Position numbers and translations under genes: made by a program | Part shown: positions 26,901-36,200 of the stretch, one piece after another | How positions within the stretch are numbered: the stretch's first letter is position 1 | How the letters are laid out: every line of letters starts with the position of its first letter | Notes under the pieces: generated by a model | The model's input: the letters and a program-made list of their open reading frames with translations, nothing else | Databases searched by the model: none | What the model was told of the DNA's origin: nothing | DNA from: Bacteroidota bacterium | Lineage (GTDB): Bacteria; Bacteroidota; Bacteroidia; Flavobacteriales_E; Vicingaceae | Direction: 5' to 3' | Length of the DNA: 64,000 nucleotides | Assembly (NCBI GenBank): GCA_016183805.1 | Contig: JACPDX010000027.1 | Span: 118,635 to 182,634 of the forward strand

Positions 26901-27311
26901 CAGGAGCTGGAAATGCTTTTTGGAGAAGATATTAGAGCAGGGAGAATTTCTCATCCTAAAGAAATTTCTGACGTTTATGCTAATGCATACAGTTCCAACA
27001 CCAACCTCAAAATGTGGGCAGCCAAATATGCGGCACGGCATCCGAATTTAGCAGTAATTGATTTAAGTAATTTTAAATGTGGTATGGATTCTCCAATTTA
27101 CAATGTGATAGAAGGGATTTTAGAAGCCACCAAAACACCATTTTTTACTTTTCATGATATTGACGAAAATAAACCTTCGGGTTCAATAAATATAAGAGTC
27201 GAAACCATTGCTTATGCCTTAAAAAAATACGAAAGGGAATTAATTGCCAATTCATCAGTTCATTCCGTTATTAATGGGTTTACTGATAATTTTTTACATA
27301 CAACTGCTTAA
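23973..27311 (+). CDS. 2-Hydroxyacyl-CoA dehydratase activase (BadF/HgdC family), double ASKHA
   Basis: 1112 residues. The first ASKHA ATPase module (about 5-290) has IIGLDVGSTTVKAVVMD, C137 in NDKCAGGTG and C176 in GKCGVFAETD, which correspond to the cysteines that bridge one [4Fe-4S] in HgdC. The second module (about 350-620) starts WLGIDGGSTSTKG and has C480 (NTQCSAGNG) and C519 (YGCAVFMES). A DUF2229-like region follows with CNFCSNLC (C648, C651, C655) and GSCACPTVQ. Such proteins use ATP to inject electrons into dehydratase iron-sulfur clusters in anaerobic radical chemistry. The stop is followed by three codons and then the ATG of the next gene in the same frame. Confidence 0.88.
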   Translation: MIDIKNLIIGLDVGSTTVKAVVMDKNSQEVLWKDYQRHETKQPEKVLAFLKVIETKFSEISEHTQIFMTGSGSANISPLLNAKFVQEVNAVSLSVEKFHPDTGSVIELGGQDAKIIIWQVDPKSGEKRKLPSMNDKCAGGTGAVIDKICTKLQIKTEDLVKIKYKGTKLHPVAGKCGVFAETDINGLQKQGVNAQELMASLFEAIVQQNLSVLTRGNTLLPKVLLLGGPNTFIPAMKEAWVENIPKIWAERETNLGKCTNPEELIYVPENAEYYAAIGAVLYGLEEPSTVGIYKGYEELTKFIDGGRLANLSGGSCDVGLVKDVAELEEFTKNYAVSTPDYPIYKKGEVVQAWLGIDGGSTSTKGVLIDKDKNLIAEAYGLSKGNPIPDTIEMIKNLQHTIEKEGAILAIQGVGTTGYAKDMLKETFGADVALVETVAHAEAALHYYKDTDVLIDVGGQDIKVIFIKNGMVSDFKLNTQCSAGNGYFLQNTADKFGVQIQNYADEAFKATITPIFSYGCAVFMESDIVNFQRLGWQSKEIMAGLAKVLPKNIWLYVVQEPNLGKFGKNFVLQGGTQKNLAAVKAQVDYIKTRVKDANVKVHQYCGVSGAIGAAFEALTVTKNKTTSFIGLEQTKQLTYKTTRGETTRCNFCSNLCVRTFIESETPSGKEARFIVASCEKGTVTDKNEMKAIVAKQKAQAKNNPNVVSFSAKRVFKTFNPDVIAKADSTFFGKKKFVKTLDKRKNTVIGMPRVLNMYSYAPFFRTYFEALGFTKIVWSSFTDGEMYKMGSKRGSIDPCYPSKVAVSHIHDLIFSNKKVDYIYYPTFINLKEDFVNTVGSCACPTVQSASNICKAAFTKETNEFNKKNITYIDDAINFLEPNFVVKQLYTTFSPHFSIGKEENALAAKEAFKAMDNYFEELKMNSRKILHNLVKNNKVGLLMLGRPYHNDPGLNHGILDLIQQKGYPILSMESLPDNEQELEMLFGEDIRAGRISHPKEISDVYANAYSSNTNLKMWAAKYAARHPNLAVIDLSNFKCGMDSPIYNVIEGILEATKTPFFTFHDIDENKPSGSINIRVETIAYALKKYERELIANSSVHSVINGFTDNFLHTTA

Positions 27312-27320
27312 AGTCTAATT

Positions 27321-28949
27321 ATGACGACTAAAGAACTAACTAAACTTGAAAATAATTTTGATATAGAAATTATAGAAATGGAAGCTTTACTTGCGGAAAA
27401 TATTACTAAAATTCATTTGCAAAGTACCCATTTTGAACGACCCAAATTACACTCCTTTAATGTTGAAGACCGGAAAGATACCACCATTCTGTTTGGCGGA
27501 TTAACGGAGGCTCATGAAGAATTAATGTTAAGTCACTTACAATCATTGGGATATAAAGTAGAGCGGTTGCCTGAAGCTGACTTTGAAAGTATAACCATCG
27601 GAAAAGAATTCTGCAATAAAGGGCAGTGTAATCCTACCTATTATACCATTGGCAATTTGATAAAATATTTACAGAACAAAGCCAAAGAAATGAGCATAGC
27701 AGAAGTAGAGAAAAAGTACGCCTATTTTACTGCGGGTTCTTGTGGTCCATGCCGATTTGGTATGTACGAAAATGAATATCGAAAAGCCATGATTGAAGCT
27801 GGGTTTAAAAATTTTAGGATATTAGTTGTTCAGCAAGCCGGAGGAACAAAACAAAGCGAAGTTGATGGTAAAGAACCCGGGTTAAATTTTAATAAAGATT
27901 TTTATGTGGGCATTATAAAAGCACTGATTATTGGCGATTTGATAAATGATTTGGTGAATAAAATTGAACCTTATGAAGTGGTAAAAGGAGCCACCAGAAA
28001 GGCAAAGGAAGACGCTTTAATCATCATGAAAAACAGTATCAGGGACACCAAAGAAATATACAAAGGCTTGCAAGAAGTAAAAAAAGTATTTGCAAAAGTA
28101 ACATGCGATTATACTCAAATTAAACCCATTGTAAAAATTACCGGCGAGTTTTGGGCAAGTTTAACCGAATCTCAAGGCAACTATCATTTAAAAAGATGGT
28201 TGGTATTGGAAAATGCTGAGGTAAAAATGGAACCAATGACGGGTTGGTTCGAACATTTGTTGTTTTCCGGCGAAATTAAAGCAAGAGACAGAAGAGGTAT
28301 TGTACAGGAAAAATATGGTTTGGGTGAAGGTTCAAATCCATATAAATATGAATTGAAATTATTTGGATTTCGTAAATTGTTGAATGCTTACTTTAATATT
28401 TATCGTTCGGCATTAGGTTTTAAACCCAACAATACTACGAGCAACAGAGTGTTAGCCAATTTGGCTCATAATTATTACAACAACAGGCAAGATGCAGGAG
28501 AAGCTTACATGGAAGTTGGAAGTTTAATTTACCTCAATAAAAATAAAGTAGCACACATGTTGATTTCGGTAAAACCTTTTGGCTGTTTGCCTTCAACCGC
28601 TAGTGATGGTGTTCAGTCGAAAGTATCGAGCGATTACCCTGATATTATATTTTTATCTTTAGAAACATCGGGCGATAGTGAGGTAAATTTTAAATCTCGT
28701 GCTCAAATGAAACTTTTTGAAGCAAAACAAAAAGCAAAAAAAGAGGCTGATGAAGTAATGACTAAACACAAAATTGATTTAGAAAAAATCAAAGAATTTG
28801 TCGCCAAACATCCTAAATACAGTGCTGGTGATTTTATCATTAAAGGAAAACATACTGGGACAGGTATCAATTTTATTCTGGACATGCACAAAAGAATGAA
28901 AAGCCCGACAGGCATGGTAAAACATCAATTTTCAAAAATGATGAATTAA
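27321..28949 (+). CDS. 2-Hydroxyacyl-CoA dehydratase-like iron-sulfur protein
   Basis: 542 residues. Cysteines are arranged for iron-sulfur binding: C98 and C103 in KEFCNKGQCNPTYYT, C141 and C144 in GSCGPCRFGMYENEYRKA, and C422 in KPFGCLPSTASDGVQ. The fold resembles the HgdB/BcrB-like dehydratase subunits that receive electrons from an activase. In many genomes this part is fused to the activase in one very long polypeptide. Here it is a separate frame beginning 9 bases after that gene's stop and in the same reading frame. The real substrate is unknown. No start signal other than the ATG is seen. Confidence 0.82.
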   Translation: MTTKELTKLENNFDIEIIEMEALLAENITKIHLQSTHFERPKLHSFNVEDRKDTTILFGGLTEAHEELMLSHLQSLGYKVERLPEADFESITIGKEFCNKGQCNPTYYTIGNLIKYLQNKAKEMSIAEVEKKYAYFTAGSCGPCRFGMYENEYRKAMIEAGFKNFRILVVQQAGGTKQSEVDGKEPGLNFNKDFYVGIIKALIIGDLINDLVNKIEPYEVVKGATRKAKEDALIIMKNSIRDTKEIYKGLQEVKKVFAKVTCDYTQIKPIVKITGEFWASLTESQGNYHLKRWLVLENAEVKMEPMTGWFEHLLFSGEIKARDRRGIVQEKYGLGEGSNPYKYELKLFGFRKLLNAYFNIYRSALGFKPNNTTSNRVLANLAHNYYNNRQDAGEAYMEVGSLIYLNKNKVAHMLISVKPFGCLPSTASDGVQSKVSSDYPDIIFLSLETSGDSEVNFKSRAQMKLFEAKQKAKKEADEVMTKHKIDLEKIKEFVAKHPKYSAGDFIIKGKHTGTGINFILDMHKRMKSPTGMVKHQFSKMMN

Positions 28950-29013
28950 TTTATTTAGTGAATTGGTTTAAACTTTAATTTATTTTTATTCGTTTGCCCT
29001 AATCGGATAATGG

Positions 29014-29021
29014 TATCTTTG
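29014..29021 (+). promoter_or_regulatory. -7 promoter box abutting the radical SAM gene
   Basis: TATCTTTG is an exact TAnnTTTG match that ends 4 bases before the ATG at 29026, so the transcript may be leaderless. Confidence 0.5.
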
Positions 29022-29025
29022 AACC

Positions 29026-30897
29026 ATGCCAATAAAAACCCTTTTAATCACCCCTCCTTTTACGCAGTTAAACACTCCGTACCCGGCAACAGCTTACTTA
29101 AAAGGATTTTTGGAAGAACAGGGTTTACCCGTTTCACAATGCGATTTAAGCATCGAATTGTTTAATAAAGTTTTTACCAAAGATTTTATTCGGCAGGTAT
29201 TTAACGAAGCCGAAGCACAAAAAAGTTTCGAGTTTCCGTTGGTTTGGGAACAACGAGAAGAATATATTGCCAAAGTAGATACCGTAATTGCTTATCTTCA
29301 ACACCACGAAGTTACTGCTGCGTATCAAATCATACATCAGGAGTTTTTACCTAAAGCACATCGTTCAAAGCTAAATTCACAAGCTATGGAGTATGCTTTT
29401 GGAAATTTAGGAATATTGGATAAAGCCAAACATTTAGCCACTATTTTTATTGAAGAATTGGGCGATTTTATCAAAGCCAATGTCGATGAATTTTTTTCGT
29501 TTACCTGTTATGCCGAACACATTGCCACTGCTGCCAGTAGTTTTGATGAGATTGAGAAAAATTTAGGTTACAGTACTACTATTATTGAAGATAAGCTGTT
29601 GCTTTTGCTCATGGCAAAAATCGACGAACACCAACCCGATTTAATTTGTTTTACCATTCCTTTCCCCGGAAATTTGTTTGCAGCCTTGCGTTGTGCCAAG
29701 TTTCTTAAAAAACAATTTCCAAGCATTAAAATTGGGTTTGGTGGAGGTTATTGCAATACCGAATTGCGTTCGTTAACCGATGTTCGAATTTTCAAGTATG
29801 TCGATTTTATTACACTTGACGATGGCGAAGGACCTATTTTAAAATTGATTCAGTATCTTTCTAAGGGGATTGAACAAAATCAACTGGAACGAACTTATTT
29901 GTTGGAAAAAGGAAAAGTAGTTTTCCAAAATAAATTACCCAATACCATTTTTCATCATGCCGAACTACCTGCACCAAGTTATATCGGTTTATTACAAAAC
30001 AACTATTTGTCGTTTTTAGATGTAATGAACCCCATGCACCGAATGTGGAGCGACGGGCGTTGGAATAAATTAACCGTTTCGCATGGTTGTTACTGGAAAC
30101 AATGTTCGTTTTGCGATGTAAATTTAGATTACATAGGAAACTACCAGAACACAACGGCTGAAAAATTAGTCGATAAAATTGAAAAAATGGTTGCCGAAAC
30201 TGGGATTACCGGGTTTCATTTTGTTGATGAAGCTGCACCACCAAAAATGTTAAAAGCATTGGCAGAATTACTTATCGAACGAAAAGTATATGTTACCTGG
30301 TGGACGAACATTCGTTTCGAAAAAACCTTTACACCTGAATTGTGCAAATTGCTTTCAAAATCGGGGTGTATTGCTGTTACAGGAGGTTTAGAAGTGGCTT
30401 CGGACAGGTTACTGGAAAAAATGAGTAAAGGCGTCGATATTGCTCAGGTGGCAAATGTTACCAAGTCATTTTCTGATAACAATATTATGGTACACGCCTA
30501 TTTGATGTATGGTTTCCCAACAGAAACTGAACAGGAAACTATAGATTCGTTAGATGTGGTGAGGCAATTGTTTCAAAACAACTGTATTCAATCGGCTTTT
30601 TGGCACAAATTTGCCTGTACTTTTCACAGCCCAATTGGTCAAAATCCGTCCGAATTTGGAATAAAAGTAATAGGACCAAAATTTAAAGGGTTTGCCCAAA
30701 ACGATTTGTTTCATGAAGACCCCACCGGTGCAAAACATGAACTTTATGGAAAAGGATTAAACCTTGCTTTAAACAGCTATTTGAATGGAACTGGATTTGA
30801 AATTGAATTACAAAAATGGTTCGATTTTGAAGTTTGCAAAACAACAATTGCTAAAAATTTGATTTCGGGGGTTTTAAATACGATTAATCAAGATTAA
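29026..30897 (+). CDS. B12-binding-type radical SAM protein
   Basis: 623 residues. The N-terminal ~300 residues resemble a cobalamin-binding Rossmann domain (LLITPPFTQLNTPYPATAYLKG; IKIGFGGGYCNTELR), without an obvious DxHxxG, as usual for this class. The radical SAM core begins at SHGCYWKQCSFCDV: C355, C360 and C363, spaced CX4CX2C rather than CX3CX2C. ITGFHFVDEAAPP and VTGGLEVASDRLLEKMSKG are typical later motifs. It probably does a B12- and SAM-dependent methylation or rearrangement of unknown substrate. It lies 76 bases after the dehydratase gene on the same strand but has its own promoter box. Confidence 0.85.
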   Translation: MPIKTLLITPPFTQLNTPYPATAYLKGFLEEQGLPVSQCDLSIELFNKVFTKDFIRQVFNEAEAQKSFEFPLVWEQREEYIAKVDTVIAYLQHHEVTAAYQIIHQEFLPKAHRSKLNSQAMEYAFGNLGILDKAKHLATIFIEELGDFIKANVDEFFSFTCYAEHIATAASSFDEIEKNLGYSTTIIEDKLLLLLMAKIDEHQPDLICFTIPFPGNLFAALRCAKFLKKQFPSIKIGFGGGYCNTELRSLTDVRIFKYVDFITLDDGEGPILKLIQYLSKGIEQNQLERTYLLEKGKVVFQNKLPNTIFHHAELPAPSYIGLLQNNYLSFLDVMNPMHRMWSDGRWNKLTVSHGCYWKQCSFCDVNLDYIGNYQNTTAEKLVDKIEKMVAETGITGFHFVDEAAPPKMLKALAELLIERKVYVTWWTNIRFEKTFTPELCKLLSKSGCIAVTGGLEVASDRLLEKMSKGVDIAQVANVTKSFSDNNIMVHAYLMYGFPTETEQETIDSLDVVRQLFQNNCIQSAFWHKFACTFHSPIGQNPSEFGIKVIGPKFKGFAQNDLFHEDPTGAKHELYGKGLNLALNSYLNGTGFEIELQKWFDFEVCKTTIAKNLISGVLNTINQD

Positions 30898-31036
30898 AGT
30901 AAACGCCCTTTTTTATCGTTCAAACCATTCACCTTTTATATTTTACTATTCGCACTTAAAAGGAGATAACTCACACTTTTTTATTAATTAAACAACTTTA
31001 TTAACGTTTACACTACAACTATAGAACTCTTTAGTT

Positions 31037-31477
31037 ATGAAAAGTAGTAAGCCATATATCTACATTGTTGATGATAATAACATCAGTTTAAAAATTATTC
31101 AAAAAAAAATTAAGGGAATTCTCGATTGTAATATAAGAACATACACCACTGCAGAAGAATGTTATAGGACTATTCAATATAGAATACCCGATTTAATTTT
31201 ATCCGACTATTATTTAGACTCGGCATTTAATAAACGAATGAATGGGGATGATTTTTTAAACAAAGTCAAATACCTAAACCCCCATATTCCCATTATTATT
31301 TATTCATCAACCAAAAGTTTTAAGTTAGCTGTAAGGTTAATAAAATTGGGTGCCGAAGATTTTATACCAAGAACCGACAACTTTATTGAAGAATTACTTG
31401 AAGTAGTAGAAAAACATTTTAATAATACCGAAGCAAAACCTTTTTTAAAAGATTTTCTTTCGAAGTTTACTTGGTAG
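31037..31477 (+). CDS. Stand-alone response-regulator receiver
   Basis: 146 residues, a single receiver domain: acidic IYIVDDNNIS, phospho-acceptor D57 in LILSDYYLD, and Ser in IIIYSSTKS. The conserved Lys near the C-terminus is replaced (DFIPRTDN instead of the usual DYxxKP), so phosphorylation chemistry may be altered. It has no output domain. It opens a signalling gene set that includes a hybrid kinase and HPt protein, so it may be a phosphate-relay intermediate or a protein-interaction switch. Confidence 0.85.
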   Translation: MKSSKPYIYIVDDNNISLKIIQKKIKGILDCNIRTYTTAEECYRTIQYRIPDLILSDYYLDSAFNKRMNGDDFLNKVKYLNPHIPIIIYSSTKSFKLAVRLIKLGAEDFIPRTDNFIEELLEVVEKHFNNTEAKPFLKDFLSKFTW

Positions 31478-31560
31478 GTAATATCAAAAAATAGTTAAAG
31501 TCGAACACCATGAAATAGAATAGAACATAAAAAGATTTTTTAATTTTTAAATCCATTGTT

Positions 31561-32109
31561 ATGACAACAACAACATTTGACAAAAGCCATGCTAGAAATA
31601 AAACCATTACTTCGGCTACACCATATAAAGTATTTATCGTTGAAGATAATAACACCAATCAAATGATGTTAGAAAATTATTTGAAGAAAATGCCGAATTG
31701 TGAGTACGATAAAAAGCCCAATTTAGAAATTTTTTCGTTTGAAACTGGTCAGGAGTGCTTAGATGCAATGTATATAAAACCGGATATTGTTATTTTAGAT
31801 TATTATTTAGACGAAAGTAATCCTGAAGCAGAAAACGGACTAATTATTCTTAAAAAAATAAAAGCCATACACCCATCAACAAAAGTATTAATTATGAGTG
31901 GTCAGGAAAATGTAATGGTAACTGCTGAATTATTTAACAAAGGAGCTTCAGATTATGTTTCGAAAGAACATTATGGAGTTGTCCGAGTGGGGCAATCCAT
32001 CTTGCGTTTAATATCCGAAATAGAATTCGAAAAAAGAAAACGCTCCAGAAATTTGGCTTATGCAGTCCTTGTGTTTTTAATAGGAGTGGCAGTTGGTTGG
32101 GTATTTTAA
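31561..32109 (+). CDS. Receiver protein with C-terminal membrane tail
   Basis: 182 residues. The receiver domain (about 22-155) has VFIVEDNNTNQ, D80 in IVILDYYLDES and Lys in SDYVSKEH. The last ~20 residues (NLAYAVLVFLIGVAVGWVF) form one hydrophobic segment preceded by EKRKRSRN, i.e. a tail anchor with positive charges on the cytosolic side. It has no DNA-binding output. A receiver held at the inner membrane is unusual and suggests local control of a membrane partner. It lies 83 bases after the first receiver gene on the same strand. Confidence 0.82.
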   Translation: MTTTTFDKSHARNKTITSATPYKVFIVEDNNTNQMMLENYLKKMPNCEYDKKPNLEIFSFETGQECLDAMYIKPDIVILDYYLDESNPEAENGLIILKKIKAIHPSTKVLIMSGQENVMVTAELFNKGASDYVSKEHYGVVRVGQSILRLISEIEFEKRKRSRNLAYAVLVFLIGVAVGWVF

Positions 32110-32172
32110 GTTATTCAACATTTATAATATTCAAATAATGTTTATATTTGAGTAAACAGGTAATTTTTGAAT

Positions 32173-32868
32173 ATGAAGATAAAATGTGCAATAATTGATG
32201 ATGACAAGGTTTTTACTAAAATATTGGAGCATTATATATCAAAGGTAGATTTTCTTGAGCATCAGCGAACTTTTTACAACAGTGCAGAAGCATTTAATAA
32301 AATCAACACCAATGAAACTGATCTCATTTTTTTGGATATGGAAATGCCCGAAATGAATGGCTTGGAGTTTTTAGAAGCACTATCAGCAAAACCGGCACTG
32401 GTGTTTGTTTCAAGAAACAAAGCCTATGGACCGGAAGCTTTTGAAAACGATGCTTTAGATTATTTACATAAACCGATATTGTTAAACCGGTTTTTAAAAT
32501 GTAGTGCAAAAATTAAAGACCATTTTGTAAAAAAATCAGGGGGGTTAGATCCTAAAAATGGCGATATTTTTATTAAGCAAGATGGAATGTGGCAAAAAAT
32601 ATCATTACAAACAATTGGTTATATAAAAGCCGATAACAACAATGTAATAGTAGTAACAGACCATGATAAGCATAGAACCAATATTAAATTAAAAAATATG
32701 GTAGATAAATTACCCGAAAATGAATTCATGCAAGTACATCGTTCTTATGTTGTCCGGCTAAATAAAATAACCAAAGTTGACGGTGAAATTATTGAAATTA
32801 ATAACAAAACTATACCGGTAAGTAAACCCTATATGAATGAATTGTATAACCGTTTAAAATTAAGATAA
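32173..32868 (+). CDS. LytTR-family response regulator
   Basis: 231 residues from the ATG at 32173. The open frame begins two codons earlier at a TTG. The receiver (about 1-120) has CAIIDDDKVF, D55 in LIFLDMEMPEMNGLEFL, and KP in YLHKPILL. The C-terminal LytTR DNA-binding domain (about 130-230) has WQKISLQTIGYIKADNNNV and MQVHRSYVVRLNKITKV, as expected for this family. It is likely the transcription output of the neighbouring histidine-kinase system. The next gene starts 4 bases after its stop. Confidence 0.92.
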   Translation: MKIKCAIIDDDKVFTKILEHYISKVDFLEHQRTFYNSAEAFNKINTNETDLIFLDMEMPEMNGLEFLEALSAKPALVFVSRNKAYGPEAFENDALDYLHKPILLNRFLKCSAKIKDHFVKKSGGLDPKNGDIFIKQDGMWQKISLQTIGYIKADNNNVIVVTDHDKHRTNIKLKNMVDKLPENEFMQVHRSYVVRLNKITKVDGEIIEINNKTIPVSKPYMNELYNRLKLR

Positions 32869-32872
32869 GCCC

Positions 32873-33229
32873 ATGAGTGAAAAAGTTTTTTTTAATGAAT
32901 TGCAACAAATTGAAATTGTTTTTAACGAAAAGGTTTACGACAAAGAGTTAAAAGTAATATTAGATAAAGCTGCTGAATTCATCAAAAAAAATCATCAAAA
33001 ACAAATTCCTGTTCATTTATTGGTTAACATAAAAAAAATTAATATGATAACTATAGAATCACGTAAACGAGGTTCCGCTTGGTTGTGTGAACAGCCCATA
33101 GATAAAGTTGCTGTATATGGAGATAATTTATTTATGAAATATTTTATTCTAATGTTTACTAAAGGACTAGGAATGACAGATAAAATGAAATATTTCGTTT
33201 CCCGAGCTGAAGCTCAGCAGTGGCTATAG
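32873..33229 (+). CDS. STAS/SpoIIAA-like small protein
   Basis: 118 residues with alternating strands and helices: IEIVFNEKVYDKELKVILDKA, IPVHLLVNIKKINMITIESRKRG, DKVAVYGDNLFMKYFILMF and YFVSRAEAQQWL. The last resembles the ending of SpoIIAA-like STAS proteins (F.s..eAl.WL). No catalytic residues are seen. It lies between the LytTR regulator (4-base gap) and the hybrid kinase (10-base gap), so it is almost certainly co-expressed. It may act as a protein-interaction module in the relay. Family assignment is tentative. Confidence 0.55.
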   Translation: MSEKVFFNELQQIEIVFNEKVYDKELKVILDKAAEFIKKNHQKQIPVHLLVNIKKINMITIESRKRGSAWLCEQPIDKVAVYGDNLFMKYFILMFTKGLGMTDKMKYFVSRAEAQQWL

Positions 33230-33239
33230 AAAAAAGACT

Positions 33240-36200
33240 ATGGGAAGAAGTAAACTAAATAAGGAGCAATTAGAATACCTTAAAGAGAAACTAACTCTCT
33301 CGGAAGAACTGTTTTTAGCGATAGCAACAGGTAAATACGATATCGATTTTCAAATACCTGAAGAAGAGGATGAATTTACCGGGCTTTATGCAGGAATAAA
33401 ATTAATGCTCGATTCTTCTAAAGAGCAACTCTACACCCTTAAAAAACTAAACCGTCAACTCAAAGTTGGCACGATAAAAAGAGAAGTGTTAATTAATGAG
33501 TTACAAAAAGTTGGTCATATTGGAAGTTGGGAATGGAAATGGGAAAGCAGTACCATAACCTGCTCTAACGAGATGTTAAAAATAATTGAACTCCATCAAA
33601 AAAGTAACAAGCTAAAATATGAAACACTACTAAGCTATGTTCACAAACAGGATATAGAAACCGTAGATTACATTATCAGGAGAGCTTATTTTAAGCATGA
33701 CCCTTTTAAAATATATTTACGTACATCTAATGGAAGAACTCCTAAATTTCTTGAAATAAGAGGTGCTGTTGAAGTTGGAAAAGATGAAACTCCTGTTAGA
33801 ATGTATGGAACCATACAAGATGTTACCGAACTTAAAGAGACCAAAGAAAAACTATTTCTTTCTAACCAACAACTAGAAGCAAAAGTAAACGAACGAACCC
33901 GCGATTTAAAAAGAGCATACCTGAATTTGGAAAGGGAAATGCAACTTAAAGAAACTGCATTGGAAAAAGAACGATTATTATCCGTTGTTGTAGAGTCGAG
34001 TAACGATGCAATTATAAGTAAAACCATATTGGGCAATATAACAAGTTGGAATAAAGGTGCAACTAAAATATATGGTTACACCGAAAAAGAAATAATCGGA
34101 CAACACATCAGTATAATTATTCCTGAAGAAAAATTAGAGGAGTATGAAACGGTGATGAGAAAAATTTCTAAAGGTCAAAAAATAAACACTTTTCAAACCA
34201 TAAGGAAAACCAAAGACAACTATTTAATTGATGTAAGTTTATCCATCTCTCCCATCAAAAATAATTTAGGCGATATTTTAGGCGTATCAGAAATTGCACG
34301 GGATATTACTGATGAAAAAAATGCAAACAAACGTTTTGAAATAGCCGTTGAAGCTGCTCCAAATGCTATGATAATGGTAGATGAATACGGTAAAATTGTA
34401 ATGCTGAATAAACAAACAGAAAAAATGTTTGGTTACAATGAAGAAGAACTTTTAGGGAACACCGTTGAAATGCTAATTCCTCACGAAGTAAAAGAAAATC
34501 ATGTTAAAAGTAGAAGTGAATATCAAAATAACCCAAGCGCAAGACCCATGGGTGTTGGTAGAGAATTGTATGGTGTAAAAAAAGATGGAAGTAAAATTAT
34601 TGTAGAAATAGGATTGAATCCTATTAATAGAAAAGAAGGAAGATTTGTTTTGGCATCAATAGTTGATGTTACCGAAAGGAAAAAATTTGAATATGAACTT
34701 CATAAAAGTGAGCAAAAATACAGAACGCTGGTTGAAACAATGAATGAAGGGGTGTTGATGGTTGATAATAATGATATTATAACCTTTGCAAATGATTTTA
34801 TGTGTAAAATGTTGGGTTATCAGTTTAAAGAAATGCAGGGAAAAAAAGCCAATAAACTTTTGTTGGACGAGGAAGAAAGGAAGGAAATGAAGTCGATAAT
34901 TTCATCCCGAAAAAAAGGAAAATCAACAAAATACGAAATACAGTTGTTAACCAAATACAAACAAAAACTATGGATGTTGGTTAGTGGTTCACCAACTTAT
35001 GATGCACAAGGAAACATTATAGGTTCGGTGGGTTTGCACACCAACATAACCAACCGTAAATTAATGGAAGAAGAACTGAATTCAATTGCGAATATTCCTG
35101 CAGAAAACCCGAATCCGACATTTAGGTTTTCAGTACATGGGCAAATATTATTGTATGCAAACCCAGCAAGTAACAATACCCTTAATTTTTTTGATAATGA
35201 AGAAAACAAGGAAATTAAACATGAATGGGTTAAACAAATTAATGAAACATTTCAGTTAGGCAAAACTGTTAAAAAAGAACTAAAAGTTGATGAAAAAACT
35301 TACATGTGTACCATTGTGCCGGTACTTCAAAATGGATATGTAAACGTATATGCTGTTGATATTACTGCCATTAAAGAAGCGGAAGCGGAAATAAAAAAAC
35401 TGTCGTTGGTTTTATCAAAAACCGACAATGCGGTAGTAATTGCCGATAATAAAGGAAATATTCAGTGGATAAACGAAGGGTTTAAACGAATTACCGGATA
35501 TTCGCTCAACGAAATAACCGGAACCCATGGTCAACGTCTTAGAAAAGGAAGAAAAACCGGGCTTGTTGAAGACCATCCCTATTTTATAAAAATGCTGGAA
35601 ACCAAACAATCGGTTTCTTATGAATCGCATAATTTTAAAAAAAATGGAGAGGAATATTGGTCAATTACTACATTAACACCATTGTTTAATAATAGTGGAG
35701 AACTCGAAAATATTATTGCGATTGATACTGATGTTACCCATAAAAAACAAGCTGAGAAAGAAATTTTAAAAGCAAAAAAAATTGCCGAAGACTCTGCAAA
35801 AACAAAAGAATTGTTTTTGGCTAATATGAGCCATGAAATTAGAACTCCCATGAATGCCATTATGGGAATTATTCAATTACTAAAAGATACGCCTCTAAAT
35901 CAAGGACAATTAGATTACTTAAAATCGATGGATTTTGCCGGAGAAAACCTGCTGAGAATCATCAACGATGTGTTAGACTTGTCAAAAATAGAATTGGGCA
36001 AAATGAGCCTCGAAAAAATACAGTTTAACCTGAACAGTTTACTATCCGATTTATTTAATTCCATCAGCCATCGTGCTCACGAAAAGGGAATACAACTTTT
36101 AAAAACGGTGGATGATGATGTCCCCGAAAAAATTATAGGTGACCCTGTTCGTATCAACCAAATATTGATTAATTTAATAAGCAATGCCATAAAATTTACT

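Noticed and set aside
23973..28949. A simple frameshift between the activase and dehydratase frames
   Set aside because: Both frames are in the same phase, so no frameshift is needed; only a stop codon divides them. Kept as a separate finding.
32167..32172. TTG start two codons before the LytTR regulator
   Set aside because: The ATG at 32173 gives the typical receiver N-terminus (MKIKCAIIDDD).
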